Shown in pieces: positions 25,703-33,128 of a stretch of DNA of 64,000 bases. The notes below the pieces were generated by a model that saw only the letters and a program-made list of their open reading frames with translations, was not told the origin of the DNA and ran no database searches. Location: IMG/VR virus record IMGVR_UViG_3300009508_000001, positions 1 to 64,000 of that record. One strand, 5' to 3'. Each line of letters begins with the position of its first letter. Position 1 is the first letter of the stretch. This stretch comes from a virus. A program made the translations under genes and the position numbers.

Positions 25703-25843
25703 ATGAAACCAATGAAAACAATTAAAGTTATAGGTTATGAAGAAGATAACAGAAAAACCTTTAAAGAATTCTTAGAAACTGATTATAAATCAATTAACAT
25801 AATAGAAACAAATGAAGTATTCGCTCAAATATTTACAGAATAA
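25703..25843 (+). CDS. Small hypothetical protein (46 aa)
   Basis: MKPMKTIKVIGYEEDNRKTF onward, ending NEVFAQIFTE. Predicted alpha/beta. It follows structured RNA 3 by about 20 nt and overlaps the next gene by 32 nt. Confidence 0.45.
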   Translation: MKPMKTIKVIGYEEDNRKTFKEFLETDYKSINIIETNEVFAQIFTE

Positions 25844-26048
25844 AACTATTAATAAATTAAAATATATACTACGTAAGTATAGTTTTAATATTTCATTCAT
25901 AGGTATATTAATATGTGGTGTTATAATGATGATGGATGTAATAATATCTTTATCATTATTACCATTAGTATTAATAGGAGGATTTATAGTTTGTTTAACT
26001 ATAATATTAGATGTTATTCTAAATAAACCTTATTATAATATAAATTAG
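25812..26048 (+). CDS. Two-TM small membrane protein
   Basis: 78 residues. A basic N-terminus (KYILRKYSFN) precedes spans ISFIGILICGVIMMMDVIIS and LLPLVLIGGFIVCLTIILDV. It overlaps the upstream small gene in another frame. Unknown function; resembles the other small membrane proteins in this interval. Confidence 0.5.
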   Translation: MKYSLKYLQNKTINKLKYILRKYSFNISFIGILICGVIMMMDVIISLSLLPLVLIGGFIVCLTIILDVILNKPYYNIN

Positions 26049-26158
26049 CTACAACATTGTATCACATCCATAGTAGTTAGTTACGTTCTTGATGTGTAAT
26101 CAATCATTTTTTAATTTTCATAAAGAAAAATGGTTTGGTTTAAATTAGTTGGTTGATA

Positions 26159-26188
26159 AATCCCTTGTTAGAAATAGCAAGGGTTTTT
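26159..26188 (+). terminator. Intrinsic terminator
   Basis: AATCCCTTG pairs with CAAGGGTTT around TTAGAAATAG, then TTT. It ends the unit before structured RNA 4. The 110 nt from 26049 to 26158 hold no gene. Confidence 0.8.
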
Positions 26189-26202
26189 GAATTAAAAAGA
26201 TT

Positions 26203-26316
26203 AAACTCTCATCCAAAAGGTATAATAATGAGGTAATTATTGTGGGTGCAACCACATTATTGAAGTTATTAAACGTGTAGTACTGCACTTCAAGATTGAA
26301 TCTTGTGAGAGTTTTT
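26203..26316 (+). ncRNA. Closed-stem structured RNA 4
   Basis: AAACTCTCA (26203-26211) pairs with TGAGAGTTT (26306-26314) and a T run follows. Inside: GTGG-GTGCAA-CCAC, TTGAAGT/ACTTCAA and CAAGAT-TGA-ATCTTG hairpins. It begins 15 nt after an intrinsic terminator, so it must be transcribed from its own or a read-through start. Confidence 0.62.
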
Positions 26317-26352
26317 AAAATAAAGGTTAAATCTTGAAACCTTGTGATTAAA

Positions 26353-26944
26353 GAATAGTATAAACACTATTCACACTAAAGAAAGATAGAATATAAATTG
26401 TAATGAAGTACTTAGTTGTATAGAAAACTTAGGAGTAATAGCCAGAGTATATTTACATATTAAATCTATCAAGTGTACCAACTGTATGTGATATGTTGGA
26501 ATAAATATACCTTAAATAAACCTAATATAACACTCGTATAGAGCTTTTGGGTGTGTAAAGATAACGGTTTGATTTTACACAAATACACTTAGGATTTCAC
26601 AGCAAGGGATAACAGTCTTGGTCATACTAGACCAATGGGGAATTATCTGGTGACCATTTATAATAATAGCTAGTGAATGACATAGCTTAATACTTCCCAG
26701 TAAGTTGTAGTTATTATAGATGGTGCTAATAAATTAAATAAAGTTGGTCATTTGAGTCCATTAAAATGCAGAAGTGTATGCTTAATGCTTTATTTAATTA
26801 AGGTTGAAATTCCAAGAGATTAAGTTACATTAAAATTAATTCTTTAACGTAAAGTTATAGGTGTACGAATTGATACATATCAATAGAATTAATCTTAATC
26901 TCTAAAATCTACTACATAATACAAGCTTTAATGTAGCGTAGTAG
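26353..26944 (+). ncRNA. Large gene-free, heavily structured RNA region
   Basis: About 590 nt without a credible gene. Successive helices: GAATAGT/ACTATTC (26353-26372), CCAAC/GTTGG (26478-26499), TTGGTC/GACCAA (26617-26634), ACCAT-TATAATAA with TTATTATA-ATGGT (26653-26724), TAAATAAAG/CTTTATTTA (26735-26796). Then GAGATTAAG/CTTAATCTC with an inner ATTAATTCT/AGAATTAAT (26816-26902), and CTACTAC/GTAGTAG (26909-26944). This could be one large ornate RNA or several small ones; no known family signature was recognised. Confidence 0.5.
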
Positions 26945-26989
26945 TCCAATCAAATATTGATTGCTAATTGTATAAAAATTGAAAAGATA

Positions 26990-27652
26990 ATGAGGAAAGG
27001 AAAAATATATAAAATCACTAATATAATTACAAAAAAGATTTATGTAGGTCAAACTATACAATCTTTAAAAGTTAGATTTAGAAGACATAAAAATGATGCT
27101 AAAAATGGTAAAAAAGGATTTTTATTTAATAGTATTAGAAAACATGGCATATCAAAATTTAAAATTAAATTAATAGAATTATGTGATGTTCAGTTATTAG
27201 ATGATAGAGAATCTTTTTATATATCGAGATACAAATCTACTTCATCAAAAGGTTATAATCTATTACCAGGAGGTAGAAAAACTATGAGGGGAATAAACCA
27301 CTTTAAAGCTGATAAAAAAGAATATAAATTCTATCATATTTCAGGTATTGTAGAAAAACTTATAATATCAGACTTTATATTAAAATATAAGCTTGATAAA
27401 TCAGCAGTGCATAGAGTTTTAAAAAATAAACAAACTCATGTTAAAAATTGGTACTCTGACTTAAATAAAATGTTATTATATACTTTTAAACATAAAGAAG
27501 GTATTATTGAAGAAGGAGTAACCAAAAGAGATTTTAAAAATAAATATAAATTTCTTAATGGAAGTATTACTAATTTAATAATAGGTAATGCTAAAACACA
27601 TAAAGGTTGGTCAGTAGAAATATATGATAAATCTAAAAGATTTAAAGAGTAA
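26990..27652 (+). CDS. GIY-YIG endonuclease, free-standing
   Basis: 220 residues from ATG 26990; the in-frame TTG upstream was rejected because the domain begins at once after MRKGKIYKITN. GIY-YIG motifs: IYKITN, then KIYVGQT about residue 20, arginine in KVRFRRHK, and the IRKHGISKFKIKLIEL segment. The C-terminal part (residues 100-220) looks like DNA-binding repeats with HTH-like SDFILKYKLDKSAVHRVLKN. No intron boundary is seen around it. It is a homing endonuclease that sits next to the structured RNA region. Confidence 0.8.
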   Translation: MRKGKIYKITNIITKKIYVGQTIQSLKVRFRRHKNDAKNGKKGFLFNSIRKHGISKFKIKLIELCDVQLLDDRESFYISRYKSTSSKGYNLLPGGRKTMRGINHFKADKKEYKFYHISGIVEKLIISDFILKYKLDKSAVHRVLKNKQTHVKNWYSDLNKMLLYTFKHKEGIIEEGVTKRDFKNKYKFLNGSITNLIIGNAKTHKGWSVEIYDKSKRFKE

Positions 27653-27690
27653 TAGCTTATACTAATTGTATTAACTTAAAATTAAATATT

Positions 27691-27840
27691 ATGAATAAAT
27701 GCGCACCGTGTAAAACAGGATATGTTAACCATTGTACTTATCCTAATTGTTCTAGTGGAAATAATACATCACAAGATGATGTTGTGGGATTAAATGACGT
27801 AGATGAAGAAAAATGGGATGACTTTGACCCAGGATGGTAA
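27691..27840 (+). CDS. Small Cys-rich protein (49 aa)
   Basis: MNKCAPCKTGYVNHCTYPNC has four cysteines in a zinc-binding arrangement, and the C-terminus is acidic (DVDEEKWDDFDPGW). The start resembles the zinc-ribbon protein at 24520. Function unknown. Confidence 0.5.
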   Translation: MNKCAPCKTGYVNHCTYPNCSSGNNTSQDDVVGLNDVDEEKWDDFDPGW

Positions 27841-27867
27841 ATTAACTAACTTAAAACTAAAGAACAA

Positions 27868-27999
27868 ATGTCACAGTTAAAAGAAAAACCAAAAGATGTT
27901 TGTAAAAATTGTAATTTTAAATGGGATGTATGTCCATATTATAAAATTGGAATATGTACTAAATTAAATATAAAAACTAAGAACTTATGTCACGTTTAA
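27868..27999 (+). CDS. Small Cys-rich protein (43 aa)
   Basis: Pattern CKNC-NFKWDVC-PYYKIGIC and a final C: CxxC, C, C, C. It resembles the C-terminal Cys cluster of the genes at 35650 and 35995. It overlaps the next gene by 13 nt. Confidence 0.5.
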   Translation: MSQLKEKPKDVCKNCNFKWDVCPYYKIGICTKLNIKTKNLCHV

Positions 28000-28631
28000 T
28001 AGAAAAAGAAAGTAAATACTTCAAAGAATGTAATGTAGTAATGTTACCTACTGAAGATAGAGTAAATGGTAATATATGCATTAGCCCTAGTATTAAGGGA
28101 GGTACAGAATTAAGAATAATAAGTAATGATAAAGCACTTTTAATAAGTAAGGTGCAACCTCAACATCTTTACATAACATCAAATGATGAAATTAAAGAAG
28201 GTGATTGGTTTTATAGAATTTCCGATAATAGTATTATTAGAAACATAAGAAGAGGAACACATCATTTGGTAGATAAAAAAATAATTGCTACAACAGATAA
28301 ATCTTTAACTACTGGTAATATGATAGATTGTTTATCTAGTAATCCTAAAAAAGAAACTTTACCTCAACCATCACATAACTTTATTAAAGCATTTTGTGAA
28401 CAAAGTGGTATTGATAAAGTGTTAGTTGAATATGAATTAGATATTAAGTATGTAGATTATGCATTTCAAAGATATAAACTTAAAACAGATTTTCACAATA
28501 CTATTACAATTAAACCTGTAAAAGATAGTTGGAGTAGAGAAGAAGTAATTAATTTATGTAGAATCATGTTCGATGAAAGATTTGGACCTACTTGGAATGG
28601 GTTTGATGATTGGATTAAAGAAAACTTATAA
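27987..28631 (+). CDS. Conserved Bacteroidota-phage protein, unknown function
   Basis: 214 residues. Segments such as HLYITSNDEIKEGDWFYRIS, KKIIATTDKSL, LPQPSHNFIKAFCEQ and ITIKPVKDSWSREEVINLCR follow a pattern I recall as frequent in phages and prophages of Bacteroidota, of unknown function. Mixed alpha/beta, no membrane span. The C-terminal SREEVI helix is the most recognisable part. Confidence 0.7.
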   Translation: MSRLIEKESKYFKECNVVMLPTEDRVNGNICISPSIKGGTELRIISNDKALLISKVQPQHLYITSNDEIKEGDWFYRISDNSIIRNIRRGTHHLVDKKIIATTDKSLTTGNMIDCLSSNPKKETLPQPSHNFIKAFCEQSGIDKVLVEYELDIKYVDYAFQRYKLKTDFHNTITIKPVKDSWSREEVINLCRIMFDERFGPTWNGFDDWIKENL

Positions 28632-28636
28632 AAATT

Positions 28637-28836
28637 AAACTCTTTGATTGAAGATAAATGATAATATATCTGTAAATAATAGCGGACAAAGTATTAGTAT
28701 TTATATTAATATAGGAAGAGGAGATACCCGTAATATTATTAAACTGTATCAGCAGTTGTGTTTATTCGAGATATAGCTAAATAGTACACATTATCGTGGC
28801 TAACTATCCTAACTGATATTTAGGCAAAGAGTTTTT
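28637..28836 (+). ncRNA. Closed-stem structured RNA 5
   Basis: AAACTCTTTG (28637-28646) pairs over 10 bp with CAAAGAGTTT (28825-28834), then T run. It starts only 5 nt after a stop codon. The 200-nt interior includes CTAA/TTAG and several AT-rich hairpins and no reading frame. From 28837 to 28946 I see only weak hairpins and an A-rich leader. Confidence 0.6.
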
Positions 28837-28946
28837 AAGATACTAATTAAGCTAGTTTATGAACAGCTACACGAGCTAAAACAATTGCAGTGTAAAGTGG
28901 TGAGATACCATATATTAATTTTATTTTAATCTTTAAATCTTAACAA

Positions 28947-29348
28947 ATGAAAAAGTTAATTTTTATGTTTGCTTTTGCAGTAATGACAATGTTCACTACA
29001 GTAAATGCACAAACTTTAGTAGTTGATACTGATCTATCAACAATTGAAGAACCAGTAACAGTAGACACTGTTATTGCAGATTTGGATGTCTTACAACAAG
29101 ATCTTCAATTATTTTTTAATAATGGTATTAGGTCAAGTATAGACCAACTAGTAAATGATGTTGGAAAACAGCTAGAACCTTCTATACTTTATTTAAATAA
29201 TACTATTACAGAGAATACTGTTAATGTAGTTAATAACACAGCTCAAAATAACTATTATAGTAGCAGTGGTAATAATTTACTTAACACTATTATTAATCAA
29301 TCTAAACAACAATACTCATCAATTATGAGTAGGCAAGGCATAGATTAG
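28947..29348 (+). CDS. Secreted protein, unknown
   Basis: 133 residues. The signal peptide MKKLIFMFAFAVMTMFTTVNA is cleaved probably after VNA. The mature part is Asn/Thr/Ser-rich with TIEEPVTVDTVIADLDVLQQ. The gene at 33446 shows a similar signal peptide and an acidic EEPLLEDISTFEQ segment, so the two may be related. It would be exported to the periplasm or surface. A strong terminator follows. Confidence 0.65.
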   Translation: MKKLIFMFAFAVMTMFTTVNAQTLVVDTDLSTIEEPVTVDTVIADLDVLQQDLQLFFNNGIRSSIDQLVNDVGKQLEPSILYLNNTITENTVNVVNNTAQNNYYSSSGNNLLNTIINQSKQQYSSIMSRQGID

Positions 29349-29380
29349 ATTACTATAAGAAACAATACAATAAATTTAAT

Positions 29381-29415
29381 AAAAAGCTGTTAATATAAAG
29401 TTAACAGCTTTTTTT
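29381..29415 (+). terminator. Intrinsic terminator
   Basis: AAAAAGCTGTTAA pairs perfectly with TTAACAGCTTTTT around TATAAAG, followed by more T. One of the strongest terminators in the window. Confidence 0.92.
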
Positions 29416-29489
29416 ACTTAAACAACTTATGTCACATAAAACACAATCAGATATTGCTTTAAAAGTAATGTCACAACATAAACAACAAA

Positions 29490-30026
29490 ATGAAAACAAT
29501 AATAACAATAGTGATATTAATGTTCAGCATAGGGCTTATATCACAAGAACAACAAGAACGTAGAACAGTAATAAGTGTAGGATTAGATCCAGCAGTTTTA
29601 ATTGATAATAATAGAGTAGGAGGAGGTAATTTAGATTTTACTGGTAGAATAGGAGTTGAAGATAATATCTTTAAAGCTCAAATATCGATAGAATATTTTA
29701 ATGTTATTAATTATTTTGCTACTTCAGGTCAAGCTGGTGTAATATTACCTTTATATTATAAAGGATTATATGGTACATTAATGCCTGAATTAAATTTAAT
29801 TAATAGATGGGGTATAAATGATGGACGTAAAACTGCTGATAATCATAGTAGTCAATTAGGTATTGGTATGAATGCTGGATTACAATATGAATTTAACTTT
29901 GGTGGTTTTATAGAATGGAATGCTAATTTAAAAAGTAGACCAGATTTAGATTATCATTATCAATCATTTGATGAAACTAGTCAAACTGTATTTAACACTA
30001 CTTTTTCAATAGGATATAAATTTTAA
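29490..30026 (+). CDS. Predicted outer-membrane beta-barrel protein
   Basis: 178 residues. The signal peptide is MKTIITIVILMFSIGLIS with cleavage near SQ. The mature part alternates short amphipathic strands and turns (LDFTGRIGVEDNIFKAQISI; LQYEFNFGGFIEWNANL) and ends TFSIGYKF with a C-terminal Phe, the typical recognition end of outer-membrane beta-barrels. It has about eight candidate strands, like small OmpA/OmpW-size barrels. A phage-made surface protein could block receptors (superinfection exclusion); this is an inference. Confidence 0.65.
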   Translation: MKTIITIVILMFSIGLISQEQQERRTVISVGLDPAVLIDNNRVGGGNLDFTGRIGVEDNIFKAQISIEYFNVINYFATSGQAGVILPLYYKGLYGTLMPELNLINRWGINDGRKTADNHSSQLGIGMNAGLQYEFNFGGFIEWNANLKSRPDLDYHYQSFDETSQTVFNTTFSIGYKF

Positions 30027-30037
30027 AACCAACAAAG

Positions 30038-30145
30038 ATGAAAACAATATTATTAGAAAATATTTATGAAGATTTAAATGAAGACTTACATTCAAGAGAT
30101 GAAACTATTGATGTAGAAGAAGATGATGTATTTTTATACATTTAA
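30038..30145 (+). CDS. Small acidic peptide (35 aa)
   Basis: MKTILLENIYEDLNEDLHSR and an acidic end (DVEEDDVFLYI). It lies between the barrel protein and the tmRNA with an A-rich leader AAACCAACAAAG. Function unknown. Confidence 0.4.
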   Translation: MKTILLENIYEDLNEDLHSRDETIDVEEDDVFLYI

Positions 30146-30155
30146 TAATAAAAAA

Positions 30156-30707
30156 GGGGGCGACTTGGGCTTGACCTTGTATTATACATTATAATATTCA
30201 GCCAGAGACAACTGTAAACATAGGTGAATTTTATAAATGGAAACATTAATAAGACGCAGGAAACTGCACAGATTGAAGCTAATATGAATGTTGTTCACAA
30301 CATTCTAAACTCTGAACCAGTACTACAAGGTAGTTCTTGGTATGGAGATAAATTAGCAATGGTAGCATAATATCATAGGTGAAAAAAGGTTTGTAGTAAC
30401 CGTTATGCATAAATATATCACAGAAACCTTGATGTTACAAGTAAGCTTCTAATACTGATAGCCCAGCCTTTTAAGCTGGAGATGTAACTAAACACACTAA
30501 CTAGAAATAGTAAGGAGAACTGTATGATATATTTTTTATTACCTTTTGGTAATGTATTCTAAGATTTCTTATTTAGATTAAAATAAGTGGTGGAGTATCA
30601 ATTAAGATTGATCCTACGTGCAGAAAAGCACATTAAAAAATTAAAAAGCTGTAAATAATATTATAATTTAAGTATGAGACACGCGGGTTCGAATCCCGCC
30701 GCCTCCA
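30156..30707 (+). ncRNA. ssrA: tmRNA (transfer-messenger RNA)
   Basis: The 5' end GGGGGCG (30156-30162) pairs over 7 bp with CGCCTCC (30700-30706), leaving discriminator A 30707. CCA is not encoded (CTA follows). The T arm is GCGGG-TTCGAAT-CCCGC (30683-30699). The 5' tRNA-like part is GACTTGGGCTTGACC. The long P2 helix is a perfect 11 bp: ATTATAATATT (30188-30198) with AATATTATAAT (30657-30667). A pseudoknot follows the tag: AAGGTTT/AAACCTT interleaved with GTAAC/GTTAC. The tag frame ends ...GDKLAMVA with TAA at 30368-30370; the resume codon is unclear. At 552 nt it is longer than usual bacterial tmRNAs. It should rescue stalled ribosomes with host SmpB. Confidence 0.85.
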
Positions 30708-30727
30708 CTAATTAAAACCAACTAATT

Positions 30728-30874
30728 ATGAGTAAAAGAACAAGATTACAACGTAAAATATTTTTAGCTTCTTCTTGTAGAATTAAAAATCATAAAATAA
30801 TGATTAATAATTTAAAACATATAAGAAGTTTAGAAAGAATTACTAAACAAAAGAGAGAATTAACTTTTGCTTAG
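30728..30874 (+). CDS. Small basic protein (48 aa)
   Basis: MSKRTRLQRKIFLASSCRIK onward; strongly basic and helical, so likely RNA or DNA binding. It starts 21 nt after the tmRNA. No known family. Confidence 0.45.
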   Translation: MSKRTRLQRKIFLASSCRIKNHKIMINNLKHIRSLERITKQKRELTFA

Positions 30875-30880
30875 TATATT

Positions 30881-30959
30881 AAACTATTAATGTAGGGTAA
30901 CATTTTAACTTAAACTTGAGCAGGCTCACCTCGTACAGTGAAGGCGTTTAAGATAGTTT
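30881..30959 (+). ncRNA. Structured RNA 6
   Basis: AAACTAT (30881-30887) pairs with ATAGTTT (30953-30959). Inside, TTAAAC (30910-30915) pairs with GTTTAA (30946-30951) and encloses a GC-richer GAGCAGGCTC hairpin. No gene, no T run after it. Confidence 0.45.
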
Positions 30960-31011
30960 AGTAGTGCTAAAGACCATAGAGAGGCACACAAATATTATCC
31001 ATTGGCGAAGT

Positions 31012-31111
31012 AGACAGTATTAGCATTAAAGATGTATTTACCTAATATTTTAGGCATGCTATTCCCTAGCATTTAGATTTATATCTAACCAATACATCTT
31101 TAATACTGTCT
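31012..31111 (+). ncRNA. Structured RNA 7, long closing stem with three hairpins
   Basis: AGACAGTATT, then AAAGATGTATT on the 5' side, pair with AATACATCTTTAATACTGTCT on the 3' side: about 21 pairs with one 6-nt bulge (AGCATT). The interior forms three hairpins in a row: CCTAATATTTTAGG, ATGCTA-TTCCC-TAGCAT and TAGAT-TTAT-ATCTA, a cloverleaf-like outline. It lacks tRNA-conserved loops. The interval 30960-31011 shows nothing clear. Confidence 0.62.
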
Positions 31112-31142
31112 ATATTAATAATTATTATTTAAAACAATAAAA

Positions 31143-31412
31143 ATGAGTAATGATCAAAAAATATTATTAACAATTTATATAACATCAATTGTATTACTAG
31201 GTATTATATTTATAATTAATTTAATTAGATGGTATTTACATAAACAAAAAAGTAAAAGATTAAATACTAATAGAAAAAGAGATAATTTTATGAATTTTTT
31301 CTCTGATGATAATACTTTTATTACTACTCACGTGCCATCAGTATTATTTTTATTATGTTTAATAGGTTATTTAATTTATAAGTTTTATAACTTTATATAC
31401 AATTTATTATGA
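31143..31412 (+). CDS. Two-TM small membrane protein
   Basis: 89 residues. Spans at ILLTIYITSIVLLGIIFIIN and VPSVLFLLCLIGYLIYKFYN flank a basic loop (HKQKSKRLNTNRKRDN). Its end overlaps the next start by 4 nt (ATGA). Confidence 0.55.
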   Translation: MSNDQKILLTIYITSIVLLGIIFIINLIRWYLHKQKSKRLNTNRKRDNFMNFFSDDNTFITTHVPSVLFLLCLIGYLIYKFYNFIYNLL

Positions 31413-31926
31413 AAAAATATAAATTAGTTAAAGAATATCCAGGAAGTCCTAAAATAGGTTTTGAAGCTATTGTAAAAAAGACTGTGAAAAATGGGCTAAT
31501 GAACAAGTAATTGAAAAAGATTATGAGATATTAACATATAGAAATAATTCTATTTTAACAGAATTTAGAAGTTATAAAGATTATGTAAGTTTAGTAAATC
31601 ATTCTAAACAATTTTGGCATATCCATTCAGTAAAAAGATTATCAGATGGTGTTGTTTTTACTATTGGTGATAAAATCAATAGATATGTTGAAATATCAGA
31701 ATTAAGAATATCTCCAGTAGGTAATTATCAATTTAAATCTGAAACATTTTCTCATAATTTACATAAATGTTGGATTAGTTTATCAATTATTGATAAAACA
31801 GACCATAATTTACATCAAGAATGGGAACAACTTAGACCTGAGAACATGCATCCTTTTTCACCACAAGAAGCATTTGAAACTTTTAAAAGAGAATTTATTT
31901 ACAAAAAATTATTACTAATCTGTTAA
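31409..31926 (+). CDS. Gene split by a -1 frameshift at A AAA AAG
   Basis: The zero frame (MKKYKLVKEYPGSPKIGFEA) stops at 31508-31510. At 31474-31480 lies A AAA AAG in the exact zero-frame phase of the E. coli dnaX -1 frameshift site. A -1 shift there continues GAC TGT GAA AAA TGG as DCEKWANEQVIEKDYEILTY and stays open to TAA 31924-31926, giving about 172 residues. The joined product resembles the next gene (MRKFKLIKNF...ENWEEI), supporting one original gene. The -1 frame has no early start of its own. Programmed shifting or a lost A in a run are both possible. Confidence 0.6.
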
Positions 31927-31937
31927 AAAATTAAAAA

Positions 31938-32693
31938 ATGAGAAAATTTAAATTAATTAAGAATTTTTGTGATTCAGGATTACAAGAAGGAGATATTATT
32001 ACATTTCCTGAAGGGTCTAATATTGCACAATACAAAAGAAGACATGATTCTTTATTTTTAGAATTTACATTGTCTGAAATTACAAAGTATACTGAGAACT
32101 GGGAAGAAATTACTGAGACAAAAACTATAAAGAGATTACCTGATTATTGGTTTGTTGTTCCAGAAACAGAAGAAAATCTTAAATTTATTACAGAATATTG
32201 TCCTAAATATAAGTTTTTTAGAATAAGTAATCCTAACAATGCATATTCTAATCTAAATAAAGTTCTTCAATATCATACTGATTATAAAACAGATGAGAGA
32301 CTTCATTTATTTACAAGAATTAGTATGGATGACTTTAGGAAATTTGTTTTAGGTGTTGAAATATTATTATCAGATTTATCAAAAGTTAAAAAACCATTAT
32401 TCACAACAGAAGATGGTGTTGATATATTTGAAGGTGATACTTATTGGTGGGTTACTAAATTAACTTATTGGTGTAATTTTACTAATAATGTTAAAATATC
32501 TTTTTATCACGATACTGAAAAATATTGGTATTTTTCAACAAAAGAAGCTGCTGAAGAGTATATTTTAATGAATAAACCTTGTTTATCTTTAAATGATGTA
32601 TTTAAAGTTTATCCGAAATTAAAACGTAGTAGTAATAATATATGGACTAAACATGCTTTAGAACTTAAAGAATTAGTAAAATCAAAATTATAA
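31938..32693 (+). CDS. Hypothetical protein, paralogue of split gene upstream
   Basis: 251 residues, MRKFKLIKNFCDSGLQEGDI onward. The N-terminal about 60 residues parallel the upstream split gene (KKYKLVKEYPGSPKIG..., then W...I). The middle has VDIFEGDTYWWV, a beta-rich small domain seen in other phage proteins with KxGD/EGD turns. The family is of unknown function. Confidence 0.6.
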   Translation: MRKFKLIKNFCDSGLQEGDIITFPEGSNIAQYKRRHDSLFLEFTLSEITKYTENWEEITETKTIKRLPDYWFVVPETEENLKFITEYCPKYKFFRISNPNNAYSNLNKVLQYHTDYKTDERLHLFTRISMDDFRKFVLGVEILLSDLSKVKKPLFTTEDGVDIFEGDTYWWVTKLTYWCNFTNNVKISFYHDTEKYWYFSTKEAAEEYILMNKPCLSLNDVFKVYPKLKRSSNNIWTKHALELKELVKSKL

Positions 32694-32699
32694 TAACTT

Positions 32700-32764
32700 A
32701 ACACCACATCAGAATCTCTACAATCTCTCTTTCAGGTACATACCTGAGATGTGGTGTTATTTTA
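32700..32764 (+). terminator. Branched terminator-like RNA with palindrome copy 2
   Basis: AACACCACATC (32700-32710) pairs perfectly with GATGTGGTGTT (32748-32758), followed by ATTTT. Inside, TCAGGTA-CA-TACCTGA (32732-32747) forms a second hairpin, the other copy of the palindrome at 23522. From 32765 to 32971 I see no gene. Confidence 0.6.
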
Positions 32765-32971
32765 AAATATTATACTTATTATACAAAGATGGAATAATTT
32801 ACCTTCATTTTAATAATACTGACCGTAAGTGATATGTCTACCTAGGAAATAGAAATTATATCTCGGAGGAAAACTATAAATTATAAACTTTAAAAGAGTA
32901 ATAATGAAGATGTTAGTACAGAACATAATTGTTAATCACTTTTATGTAAAGTAGTATTAATAAGTATAAAT

Positions 32972-33044
32972 GGTCTCATAGCTCAGTTGGTAGAGCAATC
33001 CGCTCATAACGGATAGGTCAGCAGTTCAAATCTGTTTGGGACCA
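32972..33044 (+). tRNA. tRNA-Met (CAU anticodon)
   Basis: Acceptor GGTCTCA/TGGGACC, D arm TAGCTCAGTTGGTAGAGCA, anticodon stem CCGCT-CATAA-CGG-type loop with anticodon CAT at 33005-33007, T arm CAG-TTCAAAT-CTG. Discriminator A at 33044; CCA not encoded. Elongator Met versus Ile2 (lysidine) cannot be separated by eye. Confidence 0.9.
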
Positions 33045-33045
33045 C

Positions 33046-33127
33046 TACCTAGTAAGGATTAAGCCCCGTTAAATACTAGGTCCACTTAAAAAAGGCTTGA
33101 AGGAGGTAAAAGTGGATAACCTCCGAA
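33046..33127 (+). other. Structured spacer between tRNAs, pseudoknot-like
   Basis: A hairpin ACCTAGTA/TACTAGGT is followed by TCCACTT...AAGTGGA, interleaved with GGAGGT...ACCTCC. The last loop is only 2 nt, too short for both helices to form fully, so the helices may alternate or form a partial pseudoknot. It may aid tRNA processing. Confidence 0.45.
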
Positions 33128-33128
33128 T

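Noticed and set aside
26203-26950. Fourth group I intron around the free-standing GIY-YIG gene
   Set aside because: No interrupted gene, no U-G P1 and no P7 strand pair could be found on either side.
29429-29563. 44-residue Asn/Gln-rich frame before the beta-barrel gene
   Set aside because: It overlaps the better-supported signal-peptide gene by 74 nt in another frame and has low complexity.
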